Shown here piece after piece: positions 7,560-15,174 of a stretch of DNA of 36,504 nt. The notes below the pieces were generated by a model. The model searched no databases. It saw only the letters and a program-made list of their open reading frames with translations, and had not been told where the DNA came from. Origin of the DNA: Caldithrix sp964468415 (lineage in GTDB: Bacteria > Calditrichota > Calditrichia > Calditrichales > Calditrichaceae); assembly GCA_964468415.1 (NCBI GenBank), contig CAYXUS010000209.1, positions 1 through 36,504 of the forward strand. The letters run 5' to 3'. Positions within the stretch are counted from its first letter, which is position 1. Each line of letters begins with the position of its first letter. The translations under genes were made by a program, and so were the position numbers.

Positions 7560-7611
7560 GGCAGGGCGGCTCAAAAATTAAAACATGCTTTCGCAAGTTG
7601 TGAACAGCACC

Positions 7612-7641
7612 AAAAAAGGCCATCCGCGGGATGGCCTTTCA
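7612..7641 (-). terminator. Rho-independent terminator of pdxST (possibly bidirectional)
   Basis: A perfect 11-bp stem (AAAGGCCATCC, 3-base loop, GGATGGCCTTT) at 7615-7639 is followed on the minus strand by a run of T. It starts directly after the pdxT stop. On the plus strand it could also halt the aminotransferase transcript, but the T-run there is short. Confidence 0.85.
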
Positions 7642-7642
7642 A

Positions 7643-8218
7643 TTATTCTCCGATTCTTTCGATAAAATAGCGATGGACGCGGAAGTCTTCGGTAAGTTCG
7701 GGATGGAAGGTAGCCACCAAAACATGGTCATTGGCTGCCAACACAATGTCTTCCTGCCACCGGCCCAAAACACGCACATTCTTGCCCACCGCGGTAATTT
7801 TCGGCGCGCGAATAAACACCCCTTCGATGGTGCTCTCCTGCCCGTCCAGATTTAGTTTTACCGTATCGATGAACGAATCGACCTGCCGGCCGTAGGCGTT
7901 GCGTTTCACCTGAATATCGATCAATTTCAATGGCTCGGAAGGCAAGTGTTCGCGTGTGGTGCCCAACAAAATCAACCCCGCACAGGTTCCCATGATGGCT
8001 TTGCTTTTGCCGAATGCCAGCAAAGCATCGCGAAGTCCCAATTTGTCAATAAGCAACAATTGCGTGGTCGATTCTCCGCCGGGAATAATCAATTTATCGC
8101 ATTGACTCAGTGTTTCCGTGTCTTTTACCAGCAGGGCCTGATGTCCCAGCGCTTCGATGGCTTCTTTGTGCTTGCTAAAATCGCCCTGCAAAGCCAGAAT
8201 GCCGATCTTTTTTGCCAA
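7643..8218 (-). CDS. pdxT: Pyridoxal 5'-phosphate synthase glutaminase subunit PdxT
   Basis: This 191-residue class I glutamine amidotransferase releases ammonia from glutamine and passes it to PdxS. The start GILALQGDF, the oxyanion motif PGGEST, the nucleophile in GTCAGLILLG, and the His-Glu pair in ATFHPELT are all present. Length is normal for the family. The start codon is TTG, placed directly after the pdxS TAA with no spacer. A GAGGT ribosome binding site lies inside the last codons of pdxS. Expression is therefore likely to be tightly coupled to pdxS, which suits the 12:12 PdxS:PdxT complex. Confidence 0.97.
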   Translation of the reverse strand: MAKKIGILALQGDFSKHKEAIEALGHQALLVKDTETLSQCDKLIIPGGESTTQLLLIDKLGLRDALLAFGKSKAIMGTCAGLILLGTTREHLPSEPLKLIDIQVKRNAYGRQVDSFIDTVKLNLDGQESTIEGVFIRAPKITAVGKNVRVLGRWQEDIVLAANDHVLVATFHPELTEDFRVHRYFIERIGE

Positions 8219-9106
8219 TTACCAACCTCGCTTGTTCAACTGTTGATCTTCCGGAATCGAACTCATTTCCAGGCCCGGCATGGCTTCGCCCAGACCTTCA
8301 CTGGCCCGCGCCACCACGTCCGGATCGTCGTAATGGGTCGTTGCCATGACAATCGCCTTGGCCCGTGCTTCGGGATCTTCCGACTTAAAAATTCCCGATC
8401 CCACAAAAACCGACTCGGCTCCCAATTGCATCATCAAAGCGGCGTCGGCCGGTGTGGCAATGCCCCCTGCGGAAAAATTCGGCACCGGCAATTTGCCATT
8501 CTCTTTAATGTAAAGAACAATTTCCAGCGGCGCTCCGATGTTTTTGGCATAACTGGTCAATTCGTCGTACGACATGCGCGTAATGCGGCGAATTTCCCCC
8601 ATTACCGTGCGCATGTGACGTACCGCTTCCACAATGTTCCCCGACCCGGCTTCGCCTTTGGTGCGAATCATGGCAGCACCTTCGGCAATGCGGCGTAAAG
8701 CTTCGCCCAAATCACGGCAACCGCAGACAAAGGGCACTTTAAAATCGTGTTTCCAGATGTGGTTTTTGTCGTCAGCCGGGGTAAGCACTTCGCTTTCGTC
8801 CACAAAATCCACGCCGATGGATTGCAAAACCTGTGCTTCGGCAAAATGACCGATACGGCACTTGGCCATTACCGGAATGGAAACCGCCTTCATGATTTCT
8901 TTGATCATTTTGGGATTGGACATACGTGCCACCCCGCCCTGGGCACGAATATCGGCCGGAATGCGTTCCAGGGCCATCACAGCTACCGCACCGGCATCTT
9001 CGGCAATTTTGGCCTGCTCGGCATTGGTCACATCCATGATCACACCGCCTTTGAGCATTTCGGCCAACCCGACTTTCAGTTTGTAGTCTTTATTATCCAA
9101 AAACAT
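8219..9106 (-). CDS. pdxS: Pyridoxal 5'-phosphate synthase subunit PdxS
   Basis: This 295-residue (beta/alpha)8 barrel makes PLP from ribose 5-phosphate, glyceraldehyde 3-phosphate and ammonia. The protein is highly conserved: AEMLKGGVIMDV, MALERIPADIRAQGG, MAKCRIGH, the flexible KGEAGSGN loop, and VGSGIFKS near the C-terminus. AGAGGTGAT precedes the ATG. A promoter is proposed at 9155-9183, at the end of the upstream flavoprotein gene. Glyceraldehyde 3-phosphate could come from the tpiA/gap pathway in this same window. Confidence 0.98.
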   Translation of the reverse strand: MFLDNKDYKLKVGLAEMLKGGVIMDVTNAEQAKIAEDAGAVAVMALERIPADIRAQGGVARMSNPKMIKEIMKAVSIPVMAKCRIGHFAEAQVLQSIGVDFVDESEVLTPADDKNHIWKHDFKVPFVCGCRDLGEALRRIAEGAAMIRTKGEAGSGNIVEAVRHMRTVMGEIRRITRMSYDELTSYAKNIGAPLEIVLYIKENGKLPVPNFSAGGIATPADAALMMQLGAESVFVGSGIFKSEDPEARAKAIVMATTHYDDPDVVARASEGLGEAMPGLEMSSIPEDQQLNKRGW

Positions 9107-9154
9107 TTCATCACCTCTTTTCTTGGTAAAAGGTTTGTATTAACATAGAAAAGT

Positions 9155-9183
9155 AATTTATTTTTTTGTTGAGTATGAGTCAA
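9155..9183 (-). promoter_or_regulatory. Probable pdxST promoter
   Basis: On the minus strand TTGACT (9178-9183) and TAAATT (9155-9160) are 17 bases apart. The predicted start is about 40 bases before the pdxS ATG. The boxes overlap the last codons and stop of the flavoprotein gene, so pdxST can be transcribed apart from the genes upstream. Confidence 0.55.
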
Positions 9184-10219
9184 GTGGAGCATTGGCCCAC
9201 CGGTCGCCGCGTAATAGCTGCTCAACTTTGTCCATTGTGCGTGGAATTTGCTTTAAAAAACCGTGAATCAAATTACTGGACATCCCCTGAAAAGCCAACG
9301 GTCCGATAAAAAACAAGCGCGGATACTGAATGCTCTCTCCGCTCTCGGTTATTTCCGGGTAATTTTTACGATTAACGCGTAAATCAAAATTTTTCAGCAC
9401 GCTTAAATCTCCGTGGTAGCCCGTGGCAAAAATTACTTTATCCACCTTCATTTCCCAATCTTTAAAGTGCACCACGTTTCCTTCCATGCCCACCACTTCC
9501 TGAAACGCCTTGTAGCGAATAATTTCCATGCGGATGAGCTCTTTCAAATAGCTTTCGTAAACCCCTCGAATGTGGTACAGGCGATTTGTGTCCGAGAAGT
9601 ACTGAAGTTCCTCCTGCGAAACCAGATAAACAAGGGAATATCCGACCAGATCGATAGCCGTTTCGGCCGCACTGTTTCCGGCACCCACCACCAACACCCG
9701 CTGATTACGAAAGTCGAACTTGCTGCGATAAAAATGCGAATGCATCACATGTGGATTGTTCTTAACACCGGGAACATCGGGAAGGTACGGATTGCCAAAG
9801 ATGCCTGTTCCCACCAACAGGATGGGCGCCCGGTAGTGCATTCCCCGGGTACTTTGCACCAAAAAACCGTTGGACTCTCGCGTAACTTCCACCACTTGCT
9901 CTCTTTGATTAATAACCAGATTAAAATGATCGCAGTATTTTTCCAGGTACAGGGCAAATTCCCGTGCGCTGCAATAAGGACGCTTCACATTCAGTTTCCA
10001 GATGGGGAATTTGTGTGAAAGGCTGGTCCAATCGCGTTGGGGCAAATCGGGTGAAAGCATCAGCAAATCGGGACGGATCTCCCGCCAGGCCTGGCCTACG
10101 GTTCCCTTTTCCAGAACCACGTAATCAATTTTTTTGCTTTGTGCCAATTCCGCGGCTTTCAGACCGGCCGGCCCGCCGCCAATGATGATTACTTCTTTGG
10201 AAATTACACGGTTACTCAT
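9158..10219 (-). CDS. Flavin-containing monooxygenase-like NAD(P)/FAD oxidoreductase
   Basis: This 353-residue flavoprotein has two dinucleotide-binding sites: VIIIGGGPAGLKAAELA near residues 9-25 (FAD) and VLVVGAGNSAAETAIDL near residues 170-186 (NAD(P)H). Between them a segment NPHVMHSHFYRS resembles the FxGxxxHxxxY signature of flavin monooxygenases, though imperfectly. A late FATGYHGD matches the usual ATG motif. It is shorter than Baeyer-Villiger enzymes and closer to small CzcO/YpdA-like oxidoreductases. The substrate is unknown. It lies 100 bases after the PATAN response regulator with no terminator between, so it may be the last gene of the gcvP run. The ribosome binding site is weak. 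Confidence 0.8.
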   Translation of the reverse strand: MSNRVISKEVIIIGGGPAGLKAAELAQSKKIDYVVLEKGTVGQAWREIRPDLLMLSPDLPQRDWTSLSHKFPIWKLNVKRPYCSAREFALYLEKYCDHFNLVINQREQVVEVTRESNGFLVQSTRGMHYRAPILLVGTGIFGNPYLPDVPGVKNNPHVMHSHFYRSKFDFRNQRVLVVGAGNSAAETAIDLVGYSLVYLVSQEELQYFSDTNRLYHIRGVYESYLKELIRMEIIRYKAFQEVVGMEGNVVHFKDWEMKVDKVIFATGYHGDLSVLKNFDLRVNRKNYPEITESGESIQYPRLFFIGPLAFQGMSSNLIHGFLKQIPRTMDKVEQLLRGDRWANAPLDSYSTKK

Positions 10220-10319
10220 GGCGAACTCTGTTTCTCAAACAAATTTCATGCCCAAAATGTTTTACGGAAATTTAGACGACTGGTTCGTTTTTGCGATGGT
10301 TGATTTTGAGGTACGACGG

Positions 10320-11069
10320 TTACAGTTCTCCGCCGGATTCCTGTCGGTGCTTTGCCTCGTCCATAATGCGGCATGCTTCCATAATGACATTCATGGTGGA
10401 ATTTTGAATATTGCGTTCGATCTCAAATTCCTGCGAACTAAACTGGAAGGTGCCTTTGTCCAGAGCGACCAATTCGTACATGGCATTTTCACCTTCGGCA
10501 TGATCGCTAACGGCATGCCACAATTGGCCATTTTTTATGTACACGGTTCCGTTGACCCGGCTGTTTACTTTTAAAATTCCGGTCTTCTTGTTCAAATTCA
10601 ACATCTGCACCACTTCAACCAGCGAGAGGTCCTGCAAATCTCCGGTAAAGCCCTTCTGCTTTTCTTCGGTATCTTCCATCTTTTTGATATTTCTGGTACG
10701 GGCTAATAATTCTTCGACACGCTGCAACAGTAACTTGCGGTTAATGGGTTTACTCAAATACTCATCGGCACCGGCACGAAAACCACGAATTTCCATTTCC
10801 GGGTCATCAAACGAAGTCAAAAAGATAAAAGGCACCATGGGGATTTCCGAATTTTCCCGAATCATCCAGCAAAATTCGATGCCATCCATCTGCGGCATCA
10901 TCACATCCGAAATAATCAAATCCGGTTTTTCCTTGTTGGCCAGTTCAAAGGCCTTTTGCCCGTTTTCCGCCTCAAGAATTTGATAATTTTTGCCTGCTTT
11001 GGTAAGCGTAATATTCAAAAGACGCAAAACATTCGGGTTGTCGTCCACAATTAGAATTTTGGCTCCCAT
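10320..11069 (-). CDS. Response regulator with C-terminal PATAN (DUF4388) domain
   Basis: This 249-residue protein has an N-terminal receiver domain: ILIVDDNPN, phospho-acceptor Asp in ISDVMMPQMDG, Thr in FLTSFDD, and the late Lys in LSKPINRK. After a linker of about 15 residues comes a PATAN/DUF4388 domain (FTGDLQDLSLVEVVQMLNLNKKTGIL...GTVYIKNGQLWHA). PATAN domains are protein-protein modules of signal pathways. There is no DNA-binding output. A longer version from a TTG at 11090 is possible. I prefer the ATG at 11069, because GGAG stands 6 bases before it. The gene follows gcvPB by 24 bases. Confidence 0.88.
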   Translation of the reverse strand: MGAKILIVDDNPNVLRLLNITLTKAGKNYQILEAENGQKAFELANKEKPDLIISDVMMPQMDGIEFCWMIRENSEIPMVPFIFLTSFDDPEMEIRGFRAGADEYLSKPINRKLLLQRVEELLARTRNIKKMEDTEEKQKGFTGDLQDLSLVEVVQMLNLNKKTGILKVNSRVNGTVYIKNGQLWHAVSDHAEGENAMYELVALDKGTFQFSSQEFEIERNIQNSTMNVIMEACRIMDEAKHRQESGGEL

Positions 11070-11093
11070 GCCAAACTCCGGCTTAATCAACTG

Positions 11094-12542
11094 TCATTGT
11101 TTGTAATAATTAATGTTCAAATTTTTCACGGCAGCCGCTTCGTCCAGACGACGAACCGGGGTATTGTGCGGTGCTTCGGTTACCAATTGCACATTCTCGT
11201 CAATTTCCCGATCAATCTGAAGCATAATTTGCGCAAAGTAATCCAGCATCTCTTTGCTTTCGCTTTCCGTAGGTTCAATCATCATCGCTTCTTTAACGAT
11301 AAGCGGGAAATAAATCGTAGGCGGATGAACGCCAAAATCCAGCAAACGCTTGGCAATATCCAGCGCCTTAGCGCCCCGTGCCTTCTGACGTTCGGCCGAA
11401 AGCACAAACTCGTGCATGGTTTGCCCCGTAAAAGGAATTTCGTACGTATCTTTAAGCAGGGCTTTCAGATAATTGGCATTTACCAGTGCATGACGGGTGA
11501 CCTGGGGTAAACCGTCTTTGCCCAATATGCGCAAATACGTGTAGGCCCGCACAAAAATCGAAAAATTTCCGTAGAACGAATGCATTTTGCCAATGGAATG
11601 GGGCAAATTATTCTCGAATCGGTAGTTTTCTCCTTCTTTAACCACAAGGGGAATGGGTAAATAATCTTTTAACTTATCATTTACTGCCACCGGCCCGGAG
11701 CCCGGCCCACCGCCTCCGTGCGGGGTAGAAAAACTTTTGTGCAGGTTCAAATGCATCACGTCAAAACCGGTGTCTGCAGGGCGCACCACCCCGAACAAGG
11801 CATTCATGTTCGCGCCATCCATGTACATCAAGCCATCCACAGAATCCATGATTTCACGAATCTCTTTAAGCTGTGTTTCAAAGATTCCCAGCGTACTGGG
11901 ATTGGTAAGCATAATACCTGCCACCGTCTCGTCGGTTTTGGCTTTTAAATCTTGCAAATCGACCAACCCTTCCGGAGTGGACTGCACAGACTTAATTTGA
12001 AAGCCCGCCAGATGAGCCGAAGCCGGATTGGTGCCGTGGGCGGAATCGGGGACTAAAATGGTGGTACGTTTGCGACCCTTCATTTGATGGTACTTTTGCA
12101 TGAGCAAAAGGCCGGTCAATTCGCCGTGCGCCCCGGCCGCCGGTTGCAAAGTGATGGCACTGAATCCGGTAATCTCAAGCAGCATTTCCTGAAGTTCGTA
12201 CATGAGCTGCAAGGCCCCCTGCACGTTTTCCGCCGGAACTTCGGGATGCAGGCGCGCAAATCCCGGTAAATTGGAGACCTGCTCGTTGATCTTCGGGTTG
12301 TATTTCATGGTGCAAGAGCCCAAAGGGTAAAACGCCTTGTCCACATGATGGTTTAATGTGGAGAGTTCCACAAAATGGCGCACGACCTCGTTTTCGGGTA
12401 ATTGGGGCAAATCGGCCGGGGTTTCGCGTAAAAATGTTTGCGGAATCAATTCATCCAGTGCTTTTTCGGGGACATCTATTTTGGGGAGCGAATGTGCCTC
12501 GCGTCCTTCTTTACTCAATTCGAAAACTAATTTCCGGTACAT
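11094..12542 (-). CDS. gcvPB: Glycine dehydrogenase (decarboxylating) subunit 2
   Basis: This 482-residue beta-type subunit of the glycine cleavage P-protein decarboxylates glycine with PLP and passes the aminomethyl group to lipoylated GcvH. The PLP lysine is in NLHKSFSTPHGGGGPGSG, and PLGSCTMKYNPK and DSAHGTNPAS are typical family segments. It is split from the alpha subunit, which lies two genes upstream. The ATG follows directly after the TAA of the GGDEF gene (TAAATG), with GAAGGAG inside that gene's end, so translation is coupled. It ends in TGA. No gcvH or gcvT is visible in the window. Confidence 0.97.
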   Translation of the reverse strand: MYRKLVFELSKEGREAHSLPKIDVPEKALDELIPQTFLRETPADLPQLPENEVVRHFVELSTLNHHVDKAFYPLGSCTMKYNPKINEQVSNLPGFARLHPEVPAENVQGALQLMYELQEMLLEITGFSAITLQPAAGAHGELTGLLLMQKYHQMKGRKRTTILVPDSAHGTNPASAHLAGFQIKSVQSTPEGLVDLQDLKAKTDETVAGIMLTNPSTLGIFETQLKEIREIMDSVDGLMYMDGANMNALFGVVRPADTGFDVMHLNLHKSFSTPHGGGGPGSGPVAVNDKLKDYLPIPLVVKEGENYRFENNLPHSIGKMHSFYGNFSIFVRAYTYLRILGKDGLPQVTRHALVNANYLKALLKDTYEIPFTGQTMHEFVLSAERQKARGAKALDIAKRLLDFGVHPPTIYFPLIVKEAMMIEPTESESKEMLDYFAQIMLQIDREIDENVQLVTEAPHNTPVRRLDEAAAVKNLNINYYKQ

Positions 12543-13580
12543 TTAATTCTCCTTCTTCATTTTGCTGTCGGCAATGGTCACGCTGTAATTCTTTTCTCTG
12601 GCGATTTCCATGTATTGGTGCACACGTTGGAGAACGGAATCGGCATCCTGTTTTTTGAGTTCTTCCGGGGAAAAGGTGGCCACCCCCACTTTGACGACCA
12701 GATTCTGCAATTCGTAAATTTTGCGTTTTCCGGGGTGCAAGGTTTCCAGAATATCTTCATCCAGATAGTCCGTAGTCGAAAGCACCACCCGAATGCGTTC
12801 GGCTTCGATGTACGCCCCTTCCTGATCGGTGTGAGGCATCAAAATGTAAAACAAGCCCTCGGACGAACGTGCTAAAATATCGGCTTTACGGGTTTTTGTC
12901 AACAAGAAATTGGCCATTTTCATCAAAATGTAATTGCCCAACTGGTGTCCCAGCATTTCATTGAGTTTGTCGAACTTCTCCACGGAAATCACAGCCAGCG
13001 ACAATTCGTGTCCGTACCTGCTGGAAATTTGTATTTCTTCTTTCAAACGAATTTTAAAAAAATTATAATTGTAAAGACCGGTCAAGCGATCAATCATGGG
13101 ATTGTCGCTAACCGCCTGAGAATGTTCCAGAAAGGCTTTCAATTCTTTCTGAATTTTTTTGTTGGCCAACGCCAGACGGCGGTTTTCATCCTGCAGCATG
13201 CGTAAAATATCGTTGCGTTTAATGATGCTTTTGACGCGCGCCACCAATTCTTTGGAATTGAACGGTTTTAAGAGGTAATCGTCCGCACCAAGTTGCAATC
13301 CGGTTACTTTATCGGTCGGTTGAATGTAATTGGCCGTCAAAAAGACCACCGGAATATCGCGCGTACGGTGGTTTTCTTTGATAATTTTGCACGCTTCAAA
13401 GCCATCCATGACAGGCATTTTTGCATCGAGAATAATCAAATCGGGCTGTTCTTTTTCGGCCAGTTCCACGGCTTCCCGCCCGTTTTTGGCCTTAAAAACA
13501 TCGAATTCGTAAATGGCAAAAATGCGTTCCAGCGTTTCCAGCATTTCTTCGTTGTCATCGGCAATTAAAATGGATGGCAT
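12543..13580 (-). CDS. Response regulator with degenerate GGDEF domain
   Basis: This 345-residue protein has a receiver domain (ILIADDNEEM, Asp in ILDAKMPVMDG, FLTANY, LKPFNSKELV), a helical linker near residues 125-160, and a GGDEF domain starting DRLTGLYNYNFF. At residues 240-244 the active-site GGDEF is replaced by SEGLF (context RSSEGLFYILMP), so the metal- and substrate-binding acidic residues are missing. It should not make c-di-GMP and may instead bind GTP or another protein. GGAAGGAAATC precedes the ATG. It lies between gcvPA (12 bases upstream) and gcvPB (0 bases downstream), so it is almost certainly in their operon. Confidence 0.9.
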   Translation of the reverse strand: MPSILIADDNEEMLETLERIFAIYEFDVFKAKNGREAVELAEKEQPDLIILDAKMPVMDGFEACKIIKENHRTRDIPVVFLTANYIQPTDKVTGLQLGADDYLLKPFNSKELVARVKSIIKRNDILRMLQDENRRLALANKKIQKELKAFLEHSQAVSDNPMIDRLTGLYNYNFFKIRLKEEIQISSRYGHELSLAVISVEKFDKLNEMLGHQLGNYILMKMANFLLTKTRKADILARSSEGLFYILMPHTDQEGAYIEAERIRVVLSTTDYLDEDILETLHPGKRKIYELQNLVVKVGVATFSPEELKKQDADSVLQRVHQYMEIAREKNYSVTIADSKMKKEN

Positions 13581-13592
13581 GATTTCCTTCCC

Positions 13593-14921
13593 TTACGATA
13601 GAATGGTTCGCATCGTTTGCACGTAACGATCCAGTTGCTCTTTGGATCGCTTTTCGGTAACGGCAATTAACAAATAATTCGGTAACTGTTTCGGCGCCAG
13701 GTCAATTCCTGCCAGCATGCCTTGTTCGGCAAAGGCCGCAATGACCTCGTTGGCCGGTTTGGGTAATTTAACGGTAAATTCTTTAAAGAACGGCTGATCC
13801 GAGGCCATTTCTACCCCGGGAATTTGCGTAAGTTGATCGGCCAGATAATGGGCTTTTTGCAAGCTTAGCCGGCTTACCTTTTGCAATCCGCTTTTGCCCA
13901 GCGTCGTCAAATAAATGGCCGCGCGGGTAACCAGCAAGCCGGAATTGGTGCAAATGTTGGAGGTGGCTTTTTCCCGCCGAATGTGCTGTTCCCGTGTTTG
14001 AAGCGTAAGCACATAGCCTCGCTTACCGTCCACATCCACCGTTTCACCCGAAAGCCGACCGGGAATTTTACGCACCAAATTTTGCTTAGCCGAAAAAAGT
14101 CCCACGTACGGCCCGCCAAAGTTCAAATGATTTCCCAAAGGCTGGCCCTCGGCAACGGCGATGTCGGCGTCGTAAGCGGCCGGAGGTTTAAGCACGCCCA
14201 GCGAGATAGGATCGTAGACGTAAATGAGCAGCGTCTTTTTCCCTTGACGCAAGGTATTAATTTTTTCTACATCTTCCAGAAATCCGAAATAATTGGGACT
14301 TTGCACCACAATGCAGGCTACGCTCTCGTCCAGTTCTTTTTCCAGACTCTCGGGGTCGATGGTAAAATTTTGGGCAGGTAGCGTTACGATTTGCGCCTCG
14401 GTATTGTTCAAATAGGTGTGCACGATCGAACGGTAGCGTTCGTTCAAAGTATCGGGAAGCAAAACTTTGTTCAGACGCGTATGGCCCATGGCCAGCAAAA
14501 TTGCTTCGGCAACCGCCGAGCCCGCTTCGTACATCGAGGCATTCGTCACATCCATGCCCGTTAATGCGCAAATCATCGATTGGAACTCGTACATCACCTG
14601 CAAAGTGCCCTGACTTACTTCCGGCTGATAGGGCGTGTAAGCCGTGTAAAATTCAGGCCGGGAAGACAAATCGTCCACCACCGCGGGAACGTAATGATCA
14701 TAAGCACCGCCCCCGGCGAACGGGACAAGCGTGCGATTTTTTTCTGCCATTTCTTCCAGAAGCTGACGCGCTTCTAATTCCGAAATGCCATCCGGCAAAT
14801 TGTACGCACCTTTAAAACGTAACTCTTCGGGAATATTTTTAATGAGAGCCTCGAAACTTTCCACGCCGATGGTTTCGAGCATCGCTTTTAAATCATCTTC
14901 CGAATTAGACCAGTAACTCAT
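13593..14921 (-). CDS. gcvPA: Glycine dehydrogenase (decarboxylating) subunit 1
   Basis: This 442-residue alpha-type subunit of the split P-protein pairs with GcvPB. It has the usual start (YWSNSEDDLKAMLETIGV), FAGGGAYDHYVPAVVDDL, TPYQPEVSQGTLQ, and NFGGPYVGLFSAK. It has the aminotransferase fold but lacks the PLP lysine, as expected. AAAGGTGAT precedes the ATG. It is the first gene of the gcvP/response regulator run. The 253-base space to the divergent peptidase gene must hold its promoter, and I could not find a glycine riboswitch there. Confidence 0.97.
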   Translation of the reverse strand: MSYWSNSEDDLKAMLETIGVESFEALIKNIPEELRFKGAYNLPDGISELEARQLLEEMAEKNRTLVPFAGGGAYDHYVPAVVDDLSSRPEFYTAYTPYQPEVSQGTLQVMYEFQSMICALTGMDVTNASMYEAGSAVAEAILLAMGHTRLNKVLLPDTLNERYRSIVHTYLNNTEAQIVTLPAQNFTIDPESLEKELDESVACIVVQSPNYFGFLEDVEKINTLRQGKKTLLIYVYDPISLGVLKPPAAYDADIAVAEGQPLGNHLNFGGPYVGLFSAKQNLVRKIPGRLSGETVDVDGKRGYVLTLQTREQHIRREKATSNICTNSGLLVTRAAIYLTTLGKSGLQKVSRLSLQKAHYLADQLTQIPGVEMASDQPFFKEFTVKLPKPANEVIAAFAEQGMLAGIDLAPKQLPNYLLIAVTEKRSKEQLDRYVQTMRTILS

Positions 14922-15080
14922 AGGATCACCTTTGACATTTTAATTTCCGGATTTTTTTATTATTGGTTGAATGTCGAATTTAATATTTTTCCCAGATAAT
15001 AACAAAGTTTTCTACTGTTCTTAATAATTATTCACGGCATTGGCGTATTTTTACGATCTGAAAGATTTTACGACAATTTT

Positions 15081-15110
15081 TTGAATTTTATGCCTTCGGT
15101 TGTGTATTTT
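15081..15110 (+). promoter_or_regulatory. Possible promoter of the M1 peptidase gene
   Basis: TTGAAT (15081-15086) and TATTTT (15105-15110) are 18 bases apart, with a start predicted about 58 bases before the ATG. The match is moderate and rests on sequence only. Confidence 0.4.
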
Positions 15111-15174
15111 AATTCAAACTCAAATTCCGCAGGAAGCAACAACTTTTAAACGAGCAGGGCTTTGAGGAGGCATT

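Noticed and set aside
14922..15174. A glycine riboswitch upstream of gcvPA
   Set aside because: I looked for paired aptamer cores on the minus strand and saw only A/T-rich sequence.
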